A stretch of 64,000 nucleotides of DNA, from the NCBI RefSeq assembly GCF_900460245.1, contig NZ_UHIP01000002.1, forward strand, positions 744,001 through 808,000. The letters run 5' to 3'. Position numbers and translations under genes: made by a program. Source of the DNA: Vibrio fluvialis (lineage in GTDB: Bacteria > Pseudomonadota > Gammaproteobacteria > Enterobacterales > Vibrionaceae). The notes under the pieces are model-generated. The model had not been told where the DNA came from. It saw only the letters and a program-made list of their open reading frames with translations, and did no database searches. Shown here piece by piece: positions 8,580 to 18,200 of this stretch (positions are counted from its first letter, which is position 1; each line of letters opens with the position of its first letter).

Positions 8580-9137
8580 TCAGATGGGCTTTTTGCTGGC
8601 GTTGAATCTCTCTTCGGCGTCCCGGAACACGGATTTCACCCGCTCGACATCCCATGGATGTTCGACCAGGGTTTCATGATCCCATTCGCTTCTGGGTTCG
8701 TGAGGCGCGAAAAAGTCACCGCCATAGACATGAATAGCGCCCGTCATTTTCCCGATCGGATTGAGCACGGAATGGATCGTAGTGGTATCGAGTACGCACA
8801 CGTCTCCTGCTCCGAGTGATTTTGCCCCTCGAGCTTCAATGCCGTTTGGCGTCCTTTGCCAGAAAATATTGTCTTCTCTGCCCGAATAGATACCGACCAC
8901 CGAAAACATCTGATGATTGTGTGGCATTAAATTCATGTAAGGCGCCCACTTGAAATTGATGATTGTGAGCGCAGGTGAGCGGTAGAGCAGATGGATACCA
9001 GCGTGCTCTTGCTGGCCAAGTACTGAGGCCATCATTCTGGTCTCAGACATGGCTTCTGACACCACCGCATGAACCGATTGTTCCCCCTCTGCGACGGCCT
9101 GAATGCAATTCTCAATAAACTTATCGGTGCTAAACAT
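8580..9137 (-). CDS. Cupin-fold protein, cysteine-dioxygenase-like
   Basis: 185 residues from ATG 9137 (MFSTDKFIENCIQAVAEGEQ), preferred because GGAGGG lies 8 nt upstream; an ATG at 9203 would add a poorly conserved leader. The core has the cupin metal motif LMPHNHQMFSVVGIYSGRED and a second motif with the histidine of TTIHSVLNPIG, as in predicted metal-dependent beta-helix enzymes related to cysteine dioxygenase. It probably binds Fe(II) through three histidines. It is encoded alone, convergent with the exported protein upstream. Substrate unknown. Confidence 0.75.
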   Translation of the reverse strand: MFSTDKFIENCIQAVAEGEQSVHAVVSEAMSETRMMASVLGQQEHAGIHLLYRSPALTIINFKWAPYMNLMPHNHQMFSVVGIYSGREDNIFWQRTPNGIEARGAKSLGAGDVCVLDTTTIHSVLNPIGKMTGAIHVYGGDFFAPHEPRSEWDHETLVEHPWDVERVKSVFRDAEERFNASKKPI

Positions 9138-9254
9138 GAATGCGCCCTCCGTTACTTTCTCTGCACAAGAGAAATCACACATCTCATCGACTTTCCTAAT
9201 CACTTGCTACAAGTATTAGCTCAGGTTGGCGACTCGACAAGGGATGAGCTCATG

Positions 9255-10280
9255 TCAGTTCACACTCTTGCGAAAGCCGCTGGGCGTCAGTCCGGTCACG
9301 CGGCTGAATTCACGATTGAAGTTGGATTTGGTTTGAAAACCGGAATTCAGATAGACCTGCGTAATGCTCTCATCGCTGCGTAGCAAACGCTGCTTGGCGT
9401 ACTCGATGCGATACTCATTGAGTATTTTTGAGATGTTGCGGCCGTGAATCTGATTGACCGCCATTGAAATCTGCCTGGCGGGAATCGTCAGTTTGCGTGC
9501 CAGACGATCCAGGGTTAAATCCGGGTCAAGAAATGCCTGCTTTTCGTTCATCAGTGCATCGAGTCGCGTCAGAATCGCCTGTGCGTGTTCATCGCTCATG
9601 GCACTGTTATCGCTTTGCTCAACGACAGAGTCCGGCGCGCTCGCTTGCGGTTCTTCTTCGGCCACGTGCAAAGTACTTTGCGCCACCATCACCACCGCTA
9701 ACGCTAAGGTTGGCAACAACAGGGTGTAGCCGACCGCCAGCACATACATCGCGTGCCGGCCCTCATACAGCGCGAAATCAAGTGTTAGCGCGCCATCAAT
9801 ACAGGCGGAAAACAGCAGCATGCAACCGGCGATGCGCTCGGCGTAGCGCACCCATTCCATATCGGACAAGCGGACTCGCGGCGCTTCATTGCGCGACGCC
9901 AGCAGCAGCGCGATACCGTAACCGATATACAGCGCCGTCAGCATCAAATCCAGTGGCGCATGCCAATACGGATAGCTCAGCGACCCGGCGGCAATCACCA
10001 GTGGCCCGAGCCAATGCAGGCGCGCGAGCCTTCCGGATTGGTGGGCGCGGCGAAAACAGTGCCAGGCCGCCATCGGCACCAGCGCGGCACACACCGGCTG
10101 CAACATGCGAAACAGTGCAATATCCAGTGTCCAGCGCAGGCCGACAATGGCCGTGGTTAAGGCGCAGAGCGCGGTAAACAGGCTGGCGGGTTTGGTCGCC
10201 GCATCGGATTTGACCCACAACACGATCGCCAACATCAACAGCAGCAATGAGACAACAAAGGGCAGGGGAATGGCGATCAT
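9255..10280 (-). CDS. Membrane-anchored AraC-family regulator
   Basis: 341 residues. The N-terminal 200 contain about six or seven membrane segments (first: IPLPFVVSLLLLMLAIVLWV), then a cytosolic linker rich in Glu, and a C-terminal AraC domain with two helix-turn-helices (LTLDRLARKLTIPARQISMA and QVYLNSGFQTKSNFNREF). This layout is that of one-component membrane sensors that bind DNA directly. An AAGGAAAG site precedes the ATG. It is divergent from the DUF805 / exported-protein pair, and two operator-like repeats lie in the gap. The inferred role is sensing an envelope or external signal. Confidence 0.85.
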   Translation of the reverse strand: MIAIPLPFVVSLLLLMLAIVLWVKSDAATKPASLFTALCALTTAIVGLRWTLDIALFRMLQPVCAALVPMAAWHCFRRAHQSGRLARLHWLGPLVIAAGSLSYPYWHAPLDLMLTALYIGYGIALLLASRNEAPRVRLSDMEWVRYAERIAGCMLLFSACIDGALTLDFALYEGRHAMYVLAVGYTLLLPTLALAVVMVAQSTLHVAEEEPQASAPDSVVEQSDNSAMSDEHAQAILTRLDALMNEKQAFLDPDLTLDRLARKLTIPARQISMAVNQIHGRNISKILNEYRIEYAKQRLLRSDESITQVYLNSGFQTKSNFNREFSRVTGLTPSGFRKSVN

Positions 10281-10362
10281 CGGCTTTCCTTACATGGGCA
10301 ACGTTTCATAATCCAACGTGCTAAGCCTACCGATTTCTCCGCGTCACGTGAAGATGTTGCGG

Positions 10363-10404
10363 TCCTCAAACCGGATGTAGGAAGTCCTCGAACCGGATCG
10401 AGGA
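10363..10404. promoter_or_regulatory. Paired operator-like repeats in the AraC/DUF805 gap
   Basis: TCCTCAAACCGGAT (10363-10376) and TCCTCGAACCGGAT (10385-10398) differ by one base and start exactly 22 bp apart, two helical turns, in direct orientation. That is the geometry expected for an AraC-family dimer or tandem binding. The second copy continues into CGAGGA, forming an inverted repeat with its own TCCTCG. Confidence 0.65.
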
Positions 10405-10502
10405 CTCGCCCGCCAAGGGATTGCGCCAAAGTGACCCTGTTCGGCGCAACTGCCGGACATCATTTTTAACGACAGAGGTCATAGGCGAGAAAAAGGAGCG
10501 CG

Positions 10503-10844
10503 ATGATGAATTGGTATTGGCAGGCGTGGCAACTTGGGCTGAGTTTTTCCGGGCGAGCGACGCGTCAGGCGTACTGGATGTTCTTTTTGGTCAATCTGCT
10601 GGTCAGCCTTGTATTGGTGGCTCTGGAGATCAACGCCGGTTCGCCGCCGTGGGTGGAAGTGGCGTACAGCATACTCAGCTTTCTGCCGCTGGTGGCGGTG
10701 ACGGTGCGCCGTTTGCACGACACCGGACGTTCTGGCTGGTGGAGTTTGGTGTTCTTTATTCCGGTGATTGGCGTGGTCGTGCTGTTGGTGCTGATGGCGC
10801 AGCGCAGCGAGTCGCACCGCAATCGCTTTGATATCGAGCAATAG
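10503..10844 (+). CDS. DUF805 membrane protein
   Basis: 113 residues with the DUF805 signature: an N-terminal LGLSFSGRATRQAYWMFFLV, three predicted membrane segments, and the conserved RRLHDTGRSGWW between the second and third. The family (YhaH/YhaI in E. coli) consists of small inner-membrane proteins of unknown function. AAAAAGGAG precedes the ATG. It is followed 12 nt later by an exported protein gene, so both are probably one operon controlled by the divergent membrane AraC regulator. Confidence 0.88.
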   Translation: MMNWYWQAWQLGLSFSGRATRQAYWMFFLVNLLVSLVLVALEINAGSPPWVEVAYSILSFLPLVAVTVRRLHDTGRSGWWSLVFFIPVIGVVVLLVLMAQRSESHRNRFDIEQ

Positions 10845-10856
10845 GGAGAATAGAAG

Positions 10857-11438
10857 ATGAGACGAATTAAAATAGCAGCTTGGTTGGCACTCGTATGGGC
10901 ATTTGGTCTATCAAGCGCGGCGCAGGCAACGGAAAAACCGCGGGTGAGCGAACATGGACAAGACAAGACGGCAACATGGCTCCCCAGCGATGTGCAAGGC
11001 ATGGTCATCGTGCCGACTGTGGCGGAGGGGCATCTGGTTTATCTGCATGGGATAGCTGGCAAAGGCGCGTACCTGAGTCGCAATGAGGATGGCGAACTGT
11101 GCATTGTGGCGCCGCTGCACATCGTGGCGGGTAACTTTGAGCAAGGCGGTATTGTGGTCAAAGAAACTGGCCCGGTGACGCTGCGCATTTACAGCCGCGA
11201 AGTGTCGCAAGCGCTGAAAAACGGCGATCAGGTCACGAGTGAGCACTTACACGTGACGCAAGGGTTCGACCATGAACCCGGTGATGTGGCGATCGAAAGC
11301 GGCATCGGCAGCCAAGTGCATTTTATTTTGAACCCGCGCCGCAAGTGGACTTCGTGGCTCAATGGCGAATGGTCAGCCGCGCGCTGTCAAACCGCGACCG
11401 AGGCGCAACTCAAGCAGCTCTACACACGTCAATATTAG
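10857..11438 (+). CDS. Exported hypothetical protein
   Basis: 193 residues, not recognised. The signal peptide is clear (RRIKIAAWLALVWAFGLSSA, then AQA at the cleavage site). The mature part is soluble and beta-rich with only two cysteines (in GELCIVAP and AARCQTA), which could form one disulphide, so a periplasmic location is likely. It lies 12 nt behind the DUF805 gene with a GGGAGAATAGAAG site. It may be an effector or sensor partner of the divergent membrane AraC regulator; this is inference from the layout. Confidence 0.65.
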   Translation: MRRIKIAAWLALVWAFGLSSAAQATEKPRVSEHGQDKTATWLPSDVQGMVIVPTVAEGHLVYLHGIAGKGAYLSRNEDGELCIVAPLHIVAGNFEQGGIVVKETGPVTLRIYSREVSQALKNGDQVTSEHLHVTQGFDHEPGDVAIESGIGSQVHFILNPRRKWTSWLNGEWSAARCQTATEAQLKQLYTRQY

Positions 11439-11551
11439 CGTCAGGTGCATGAATAATCGCTAGGTGCACAGGTTCGCTGCAAACATTGATTCCACCTCAG
11501 AATTCGATTTGTTGTTGGCATATGCTAACTTCATTTTTGATAGTGAGGTGG

Positions 11552-11971
11552 ATGATGACCAAGGCGTTAGAATCGCACGCAATGTGCGCGGTGTGCTCGC
11601 CAGCCGAGCACAATCCTTATTCATTGGGCGTGGCTTTGGCTTGCGACGAACGCGGGCAAGTGAGTGGTCACTTTACCGTCTGTTCTCGTCATCAGGGGTA
11701 TCGGGGAAAGCTGCATGGTGGGATTGCCAGTTCGCTGCTGGATGCCGCGATGACGCACTGTTTGTTATATCAAGGCATCGAAGCGTTAACGGCGCAGTTG
11801 GACGTGCGCTTTCATCGCCCGATTGTTGTAGGGGAACAGGTGGTGATTTCGGCGCACTGCGATACGGTGCGCCGAGGAATTTACCTGCTGACCGCACAGC
11901 TGCACGTTGACGGTGAGCTGCGGGTCAGCGCCAGCGGCAAATTTCTCCAAGAGAAAGTGAGAACGAGCTAG
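11552..11971 (+). CDS. PaaI-type hotdog thioesterase
   Basis: 139 residues from ATG 11552 ([16 protein letters not shown]), chosen because GTGAGGTGG abuts it; frames reaching further upstream lack a site. The hotdog core has the PaaI motif [18 protein letters not shown], with the catalytic Asp, and [20 protein letters not shown]. The family hydrolyses acyl- or aryl-CoA thioesters in the cytosol. A CAVC pair near the N-terminus is an addition to the usual fold. Its stop codon overlaps that of the convergent dsdA gene by 3-4 bp. Confidence 0.82.
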   Translation: MMTKALESHAMCAVCSPAEHNPYSLGVALACDERGQVSGHFTVCSRHQGYRGKLHGGIASSLLDAAMTHCLLYQGIEALTAQLDVRFHRPIVVGEQVVISAHCDTVRRGIYLLTAQLHVDGELRVSASGKFLQEKVRTS

Positions 11972-13278
11972 CTGCGCAGGTATTTGTCCATTTCGTCTTT
12001 CGGCACCATGCCGCCCCCGGTTGCCCACACCAAGTGCGTGGCGCGGCTGAGTTGGGCGTCACTGAAACCATGCTGAGCGAGATAGCCGTGATCGCGCTGT
12101 GCGACCACCGGCCCTTTCATGCCCGCCAAGGCTGACGGTTCGGGCTGAATCTGTTCGTAATCGCTGAGCATTTTCAGCAGCGTAAATAACGTTTCGTCGC
12201 TGACGGTGTAGTAGCCATCGAGCAGGCGCTCCATGGCGCGGCCGACAAAACCCGATGCGCGCCCGACCGCGAGGCCATCGGCTGCTGTGAGGTTATCGAT
12301 GCCCAAATCCTGCACGCAGATAGCATCGTGCAAACCGGTATGCACGCCAAGCAGCATGCACGGCGAGTGAGTGGGTTCGGCAAACAGGCAGTGCACGTGA
12401 TCGCCAAACGCGAGTTTGAGGCCAAAGGCGACACCGCCCGGGCCACCGCCGACGCCGCACGGCAGGTAAACAAACAGCGGATGCTCGGCGTCGACGCGAA
12501 TTTCACGCTGTGCCAACTGCGCTTTGAGGCGCTCGCCGGCCACCGCGTAGCCCAGAAATAGCGTACGGGAGTTTTCATCGTCGATGAAAAAGCAGCTCGG
12601 ATCGTTTTGCGCTTGTGCGCGCCCTTGTTCAACGGCGACGCCGTAGTCACTGTCGTATTCCACCACGGTGACGCCATGTGAGCGCAGTTTGGCTTTTTTC
12701 CATTCACGGGCATCGGCCGACATGTGTACCGTGACGCGAAAGCCGAGTTTGGCGCTCATGATGCCAATCGATAGGCCGAGATTTCCGGTGGAACCGACGG
12801 CAATTTGATGCTGCGAGAAAAAGTGGCGCAGTTCATCACTTGCCAGCGTGCGGTAATCGTCTTCAAGGTGAAGTAAACCCGCTTGCAGCGCAAGTTGTTC
12901 GGCGTGAGCCAATACTTCGTAAATCCCGCCTCGCGCTTTGATCGAGCCCGAAATCGGCAGGTGGCTGTCGAGTTTGAGCAGCAGCTTGCCCGGCATGTCG
13001 GTTTGGTAGTGAGATTGCAGCGCACGGCGCATGTGATCGATGGTGACCAGCGGCGATTCGATGATGCCCTGGTTGACGGCGGTTTCAGGAAACACCTGTT
13101 CAATATACGGCGCGAAGCGGCGCAGCCTTGCAGCCGCATCCTGCACGTCTTGCTCACTCAGGCCAACATGGGGCAGGCCTTCCGCCAGTGTGGTGATGTT
13201 GGGGTTGAACCATTGCGTTTCTTGTAGCGCAATGAGCTGTTTGAGCAATGGAAATCGTTCAATAAGGGCATCGGTCAT
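11968..13278 (-). CDS. dsdA: D-serine ammonia-lyase (D-serine dehydratase)
   Basis: 436 residues from ATG 13278 ([20 protein letters not shown]), chosen because GAGAAGGTG lies just upstream. It has the PLP lysine motif [14 protein letters not shown], the cofactor-phosphate loop [12 protein letters not shown], and the conserved [16 protein letters not shown] glycine loop of DsdA. The enzyme converts D-serine to pyruvate and ammonia and so removes a toxic D-amino acid or feeds on it. No dsdC or dsdX neighbours are present, which is unlike the enterobacterial locus. Identification is confident from length and motifs. Confidence 0.93.
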   Translation of the reverse strand: MTDALIERFPLLKQLIALQETQWFNPNITTLAEGLPHVGLSEQDVQDAAARLRRFAPYIEQVFPETAVNQGIIESPLVTIDHMRRALQSHYQTDMPGKLLLKLDSHLPISGSIKARGGIYEVLAHAEQLALQAGLLHLEDDYRTLASDELRHFFSQHQIAVGSTGNLGLSIGIMSAKLGFRVTVHMSADAREWKKAKLRSHGVTVVEYDSDYGVAVEQGRAQAQNDPSCFFIDDENSRTLFLGYAVAGERLKAQLAQREIRVDAEHPLFVYLPCGVGGGPGGVAFGLKLAFGDHVHCLFAEPTHSPCMLLGVHTGLHDAICVQDLGIDNLTAADGLAVGRASGFVGRAMERLLDGYYTVSDETLFTLLKMLSDYEQIQPEPSALAGMKGPVVAQRDHGYLAQHGFSDAQLSRATHLVWATGGGMVPKDEMDKYLRS

Positions 13279-13452
13279 AGGGCACCTTCTCATCGGGTTT
13301 TAGCTTGTCATCATAACGATTTGTGTCGGTTTGCCTAGGGCGGGTCAATAAAAGTCTGAACCGATTCTTCACCTTGGCCGGGTGGATGTCGAAAATCTTC
13401 AATCTCTGATGCTTCTCTTTCCTTATGCTGTGAAAAACAGAGGAGAAAGACC

Positions 13453-13914
13453 ATGTCAAAACGCATCAACTACATCCACATCGCACCGCAAGCCATGGAA
13501 ATTTTGTACACGCAAGAAGCGTACTTCCATGACCAGTTTCGTCAGTCGGACACCATGAATATGACCATCTGGGAACTGGTAAAGTTGCGTGTGTCGCAAA
13601 TTAATCAGTGCGCTTTCTGTATCGACATGCACAGCAAAGACGCGCTCAAAATGGGTGAGCAGCCCGAGCGAATCTGGGGACTGAGTGCCTGGAAAGACAT
13701 GCCACTTTACAGCGAGGCCGAACGCGTGGCGTTGGCGTGGGCAGAACTGCTGACGGCGGGTCAACCGGTGGAGGATGACGCCTATCAGCTCACCTTGAAT
13801 ACCTTTGGCGATAAAGCTATGGTGAACCTGACGGTGGCGGTGAATGCCATCAACAGCTGGAACCGGATAGTGAAAGTGTTTAAGCCGCAGGTGGGACTGT
13901 ATCAACCCAACTAA
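13453..13914 (+). CDS. AhpD-like carboxymuconolactone decarboxylase-family protein
   Basis: 153 residues with the AhpD core: ELVKLRVSQINQCAFCIDMH carries the CxxC and the histidine three residues on that form the peroxidase/proton relay site of this family. GAGGAGAAAGACC precedes the ATG. By family it is a small alpha-helical oligomer that reduces peroxides or acts on other small substrates, in the cytosol. The AraC-family regulator gene starts 21 nt downstream in the same direction, and the two are likely co-transcribed. Confidence 0.88.
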   Translation: MSKRINYIHIAPQAMEILYTQEAYFHDQFRQSDTMNMTIWELVKLRVSQINQCAFCIDMHSKDALKMGEQPERIWGLSAWKDMPLYSEAERVALAWAELLTAGQPVEDDAYQLTLNTFGDKAMVNLTVAVNAINSWNRIVKVFKPQVGLYQPN

Positions 13915-13935
13915 TCGCAATGTGGGAACATCCGT

Positions 13936-14667
13936 TTGGATTTAGATTTTGAGATTTTCAAACCGCAGGGATTATTAGCCGGCCAGATTCAGGCAATCTG
14001 GTCGGTTTCTGTTGCGCCTGAAACCGAGCAAACCGTGCGCAGGCAACTCCTCAGCGATGCAGGCACGGGCGTGACCTTCATTTTGCAACAGCAGGTGCAA
14101 ATGGACAACGAATGGCAGGCGCCGGGTGTGGTGTTGCTGCCGGTCAGCACCTTGGCCCATCAGGTTGGCTTGCCACCGGGAGCCGTGGTGGCGGGGGTAC
14201 GCTTTCATCCAGCGGTAGGCTATCAGCTGTTTGGTGAACGGTTGGAGACGCCGCTGCGTATTGCTGGCGACCACCCACTTGCCGAATCCGCACAGACCGT
14301 CTTTTTAGCGCTGCAAAGCGCGCGTTCTCCGGCCGCCAGAATTACTACGTTATATCGTTGGTGCCACGCGTTGATCGCGCAGTATGAGCCGCAGGATGTG
14401 GGGCATATCATTCATCGCCAGCCCGAGACGCTCAGTCAGCGTCAGCGCGAACGCCAGTTTCAGAAATGGCTGGGGATCACGCCGAAACAGTATCAACGCA
14501 TCGTGCGGGTGAAACAGACCTTGGAGCAACTGCGCGCGCAGCCTCATGTGTCGCTCGCCGATTTAGCGCTCGAACAGGGCTTTGCCGATCAGGCCCATAT
14601 GACGCGCGAGTGCAAACAGATTGCCCGCATCACGCCCAAACAATTTATCCGCCAGCGCAGGCCCTGA
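13936..14667 (+). CDS. AraC-family regulator
   Basis: 243 residues. The N-terminal half is the DUF6597-like beta domain seen in regulators of this type (LAGQIQAIWSVSV, then GVVLLPVSTLAHQVGL); the C-terminal half is an AraC domain (REREFQKWLG-like FQKWLGITPKQYQRIVRV and LADLALEQGFADQAHMTREC). The start is the TTG at 13936; no ATG or GTG exists in frame after the upstream stop, and only a weak GGGA precedes it. It follows the AhpD-like gene and probably regulates it. Confidence 0.82.
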   Translation: MDLDFEIFKPQGLLAGQIQAIWSVSVAPETEQTVRRQLLSDAGTGVTFILQQQVQMDNEWQAPGVVLLPVSTLAHQVGLPPGAVVAGVRFHPAVGYQLFGERLETPLRIAGDHPLAESAQTVFLALQSARSPAARITTLYRWCHALIAQYEPQDVGHIIHRQPETLSQRQRERQFQKWLGITPKQYQRIVRVKQTLEQLRAQPHVSLADLALEQGFADQAHMTRECKQIARITPKQFIRQRRP

Positions 14668-14687
14668 TTGGCTGGCCAGCAGGCATA

Positions 14688-14716
14688 AAAAAAGCGCCGC
14701 AAGACGGCGCTTTTTC
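14688..14716. terminator. Bidirectional terminator between AraC gene and ppsA
   Basis: Stem AAAAAGCGCCG / CGGCGCTTTTT with a CAAGA loop. It has T runs on both strands and lies between convergent genes. Confidence 0.88.
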
Positions 14717-14734
14717 GATGGAGCAGTGAGCGAA

Positions 14735-17107
14735 TTATTTCGCAGCCACTTCACCCAGTTTGATCCACGTATCAATCACGGTGTCTGGGTTGAGCGAGAC
14801 CGAACTGATGCCTTGTTCCATCAGCCATTCCGCCAGATCTTCGTGATCGGATGGACCCTGACCACAAATGCCGACGTATTTGCCTGCTTTGGTTGCCGCA
14901 TCAATCGCCATCTTCAGCATCACTTTCACCGCAGGGTTGCGCTCGTCAAACAGGTGCGCCACGTCACCGGAGTCACGGTCAAGGCCAAGGGTCAACTGAG
15001 TCATGTCGTTTGAGCCGATAGAGAACCCATCGAAGTACTTGAGGAACTCATCCGCCAGTACCGCATTGGATGGCAGTTCGCACATCATGATCACTTTCAG
15101 GCCTTGCTCGCCACGGCGCAGGTCAAACTTCGCCAGCAGGTCAATCACCGATGCCGCTTCGCTTGGTGTACGCACGAATGGAATCATGATTTCGACGTTT
15201 TTCAGTCCCATCTCGTTGCGCACGCGTTTCACCGCCAGCGTTTCCAGTTCGAAACAGTCTTCAAACACCGGTGAGATGTAGCGAGACGCGCCGCGGAAGC
15301 CCAGCATTGGGTTCTCTTCGTGCGGTTCGTAGTGCTTACCACCCACCAGGTTGCTGTACTCATTCGATTTGAAGTCTGACATACGCACGATCACGCGTTT
15401 TGGCCAGAATGCCGCGGCGATGGTCGCGATACCTTCAGTCAGTTTGCTGACGTAGAAATCGATCGGATCTTTGTAACCACGAATGCGGTTGGTTATTTCG
15501 GCTTTCAGCTCGTCGGTTTGCGCGTCGAAGTTCAGCAGCGCTTTCGGGTGAATGCCGATCATTTTGTTGATGATGAATTCCAGACGCGCCAAACCCACAC
15601 CTTCGTTCGGGATTTGTGCAAAATCGAAGGCACGATCCGGGTTACCCACGTTCATCATCACTTTGGTTGGCAGCAGTGGCAGTTCATCAACCGATGAGCG
15701 GCGCACTTCAAAGTCCAGCAGTCCTTGGTACACGTAGCCGGTTTCCCCTTCCGCACACGAAACGGTCACGGTTGCGCCGTCTGTCAATGTGCTGGTGGCG
15801 TTCCCACAACCGACGATCGCCGGAATGCCCAGTTCACGCGCGATGATCGCAGCGTGACAGGTACGGCCGCCACGGTTGGTGACGATCGCTGCGGCTTTCT
15901 TCATCACCGGTTCCCAGTCTGGGTCGGTCATGTCGGTGACCAGCACATCGCCTTCTTTGACCAGTGACATTTGATCCAGTGAATCGACCAGACGAACGGT
16001 ACCGCTGCCTATGCGCTGACCGATCGCGCGGCCTTCAATCAGGATGTCGGCTTTGTTGTTCAGCTCGTAACGCTCAATGACGTTCTGTTCGCTTTGTGAA
16101 CACACGGTTTCTGGACGCGCTTGTACGATGTACAGCTTGCCGTCGATGCCGTCTTTCGCCCACTCGATGTCCATCGGACGCTGGTAGTGCTTCTCGATGA
16201 TCATCGCTTGTTTTGCCAGCTCTTTGATCTCGTCATCGCTCAGAGAGAACTGATTACGTTCTGCGTCTGTGGTGTCGATGATTTCAACCTGTTTGCCGAT
16301 CACCTGGCTGTTGGCGTAAATCATTTTCACCAGCTTCGAACCGAAGGTTTTCTTCACGATCGGCGCTTGGCCTGCTTCAAGCAACGGTTTGTGCACGTAG
16401 AACTCATCCGGGTTCACCGCGCCTTGTACCACCATTTCGCCCAGACCCCAAGCCGAGGTAATGAAGACGACTTGGTCGAAACCAGATTCGGTATCGAGGG
16501 TGAACATCACGCCCGATGCCGCTTTGTCTGAACGCACCATGCGCTGGATACCCGCCGACAGCGAGATGCCGCGGTGGTCAAAGCCTTGGTGCACGCGGTA
16601 AGAGATCGCGCGGTCGTTAAACAGCGACGCGTACACGTGCTTGGTTGCTTCCAGCACCGCATCGATGCCTTTCACGTTAAGGAAGGTTTCTTGTTGGCCT
16701 GCAAACGAAGCGTCTGGCAGGTCTTCTGCAGTGGCAGAAGAGCGAACCGCCACTGAAAGCTCGGGGTTGCCTTCAATCAACGTTTCGTAGTTGTCTCGAA
16801 TGTCCTGCTCTAAATCTGCAGGGAATGGGGCGTCTAATACCCATTGACGGATGGTGGCACCTGTCTTGCGCAGGGCTTCTACATCGTCAACGTCCAGTTC
16901 GTCGAGCAGGTTGTGAATGCGATCGTCCAGTCCTTCAAAATCAAGGAATTGGTTGAACGCGTAAGAGGTTGTCGCAAAACCGTTGGGTACGGACACACCG
17001 GCGTTGGCGAGGTTAGATACCATTTCGCCAAGTGATGCGTTTTTACCGCCGACTTTATCGACATCTTCCATGGATAGGCTATTGAACCAGAGGGTGTTCT
17101 TTTGCAT
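14735..17107 (-). CDS. ppsA: Phosphoenolpyruvate synthase
   Basis: 790 residues from ATG 17107 ([20 protein letters not shown]), preceded by GGAGAAAGAC. Domains in order: N-terminal PPDK ATP-grasp ([34 protein letters not shown]), central phosphohistidine domain ([20 protein letters not shown]), and C-terminal PEP-binding barrel ending with [15 protein letters not shown] and [13 protein letters not shown]. It makes PEP from pyruvate with ATP converted to AMP and Pi. It is divergent from ppsR and close to the lactate operon, giving a gluconeogenic path from lactate. Length and motifs match the E. coli enzyme. Confidence 0.97.
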   Translation of the reverse strand: MQKNTLWFNSLSMEDVDKVGGKNASLGEMVSNLANAGVSVPNGFATTSYAFNQFLDFEGLDDRIHNLLDELDVDDVEALRKTGATIRQWVLDAPFPADLEQDIRDNYETLIEGNPELSVAVRSSATAEDLPDASFAGQQETFLNVKGIDAVLEATKHVYASLFNDRAISYRVHQGFDHRGISLSAGIQRMVRSDKAASGVMFTLDTESGFDQVVFITSAWGLGEMVVQGAVNPDEFYVHKPLLEAGQAPIVKKTFGSKLVKMIYANSQVIGKQVEIIDTTDAERNQFSLSDDEIKELAKQAMIIEKHYQRPMDIEWAKDGIDGKLYIVQARPETVCSQSEQNVIERYELNNKADILIEGRAIGQRIGSGTVRLVDSLDQMSLVKEGDVLVTDMTDPDWEPVMKKAAAIVTNRGGRTCHAAIIARELGIPAIVGCGNATSTLTDGATVTVSCAEGETGYVYQGLLDFEVRRSSVDELPLLPTKVMMNVGNPDRAFDFAQIPNEGVGLARLEFIINKMIGIHPKALLNFDAQTDELKAEITNRIRGYKDPIDFYVSKLTEGIATIAAAFWPKRVIVRMSDFKSNEYSNLVGGKHYEPHEENPMLGFRGASRYISPVFEDCFELETLAVKRVRNEMGLKNVEIMIPFVRTPSEAASVIDLLAKFDLRRGEQGLKVIMMCELPSNAVLADEFLKYFDGFSIGSNDMTQLTLGLDRDSGDVAHLFDERNPAVKVMLKMAIDAATKAGKYVGICGQGPSDHEDLAEWLMEQGISSVSLNPDTVIDTWIKLGEVAAK

Positions 17108-17168
17108 GTCTTTCTCCAGAAACATTGCAGCTTTGTAGGGGAGGGCAATCGATTACGTGGCAACTGAA

Positions 17169-17188
17169 AAAAATTCCGAGGAATTTTT
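17169..17188. promoter_or_regulatory. Inverted repeat in the ppsA/ppsR divergent gap
   Basis: AAAAATTCC and GGAATTTTT are perfect inverted copies separated by 2 bp, 60 bp upstream of ppsA. It may be an operator or a leader hairpin; no known site is recognised. Confidence 0.35.
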
Positions 17189-17280
17189 CAAAGCTGTGGG
17201 GGCCGTAATGGCATGCCGGGTTTTATTATCGGTATTATGTAAACCATCGTAATAAAATTTATTTGAATGTTTAAACGAAA

Positions 17281-18114
17281 ATGGAAATAGATTGTCAAAG
17301 CCGTGATGTATTCTACGTTTCGGATGGAACCGCGATTACATGTGAAACATTGGGTCACGTCGTTCTCGGCCAGTTTTCTTTTGTGCCGAACGAAAAGACC
17401 TTTCCGTTTGTCGAAACCGACGACAAACTGAGCGAGCTCATCAAACAGATCGAGCACTCATTTCAGCGCAACGGCATTCGCCCGTTGGTGTTCTTCTCCA
17501 TCGTCATTCCTGAGTTCCGCACGCGTCTGCTGAATGCCCCCGCGCACTGTTATGACGTGCTGGAAAGCATTGTTCAGCGCGTCAAAGATGACATTCAGAT
17601 GGAACCGACGCCGAAACTGCAACGTTCGCGCAGTGTCGGCAAAGATTCCAACACCTACTTTGACCGCATCGCCGCGATTGAATACACCTTGGCGCACGAT
17701 GACGGCATCTCCACCAAAGGCCTCGATCAAGCCGATGTGATTCTGCTCGGCGTGTCGCGCAGTGGCAAAACCCCAACCAGTTTGTACATGGCGATGCAGT
17801 TTGGTCTGCGCGTGGTGAACTATCCGTTTATTGCCGACGACATTCGTGCGCTCAAACTGCTGCCGGAATTTGAAATTCACCGTCACAAGTTGTTTGGTCT
17901 CACCATTGACCCTGAGCGTCTGACCGAAATCCGCGAAAACCGCTTATCGGGCAGTGACTATGCCAGCACCGAGCAGTGTCAGACGGAGCTCGCCACGGTC
18001 GAAGCGCTGTTTCGCCGCGAAGCGATTCCGTACATCAACACTTCATCGTTGTCGGTGGAAGAGATCTCCACCCGTATTCTTGAAAAAGCGGGCCTGAAAC
18101 GGCGCTTATTCTGA
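17281..18114 (+). CDS. ppsR: PEP synthase regulatory kinase/pyrophosphorylase
   Basis: 277 residues of the DUF299/YdiA family. It opens [20 protein letters not shown] and carries the P-loop-like [19 protein letters not shown] at about residues 158-175 and an ending typical of the family (STRILEKAG). It uses ADP to inactivate PEP synthase by threonine phosphorylation and Pi to reactivate it. It is divergent from ppsA, as in other gamma-proteobacteria where the pair is adjacent. No Shine-Dalgarno is obvious upstream of ATG 17281. Confidence 0.95.
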   Translation: MEIDCQSRDVFYVSDGTAITCETLGHVVLGQFSFVPNEKTFPFVETDDKLSELIKQIEHSFQRNGIRPLVFFSIVIPEFRTRLLNAPAHCYDVLESIVQRVKDDIQMEPTPKLQRSRSVGKDSNTYFDRIAAIEYTLAHDDGISTKGLDQADVILLGVSRSGKTPTSLYMAMQFGLRVVNYPFIADDIRALKLLPEFEIHRHKLFGLTIDPERLTEIRENRLSGSDYASTEQCQTELATVEALFRREAIPYINTSSLSVEEISTRILEKAGLKRRLF

Positions 18115-18141
18115 CGTTAACGCCCTATTGTTCAAGCCATC

Positions 18142-18170
18142 AACAGGGAGCCTCGGCTCCCTGTTTTTTC
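18142..18170 (+). terminator. Rho-independent terminator after ppsR
   Basis: Stem AACAGGGAG-CC / GG-CTCCCTGTT with a CTCG turn, then TTTTTTC. Confidence 0.9.
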
Positions 18171-18200
18171 GCGCTCTGTAAGCGATAGTCAGCAACCACT

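Noticed and set aside
14735..17107. Long open frames on the strand opposite ppsA (and likewise opposite the D-lactate dehydrogenase, Lon-like and ABC genes)
   Set aside because: They lack ribosome sites and family features and have the composition expected of antisense frames in GC-biased coding sequence.
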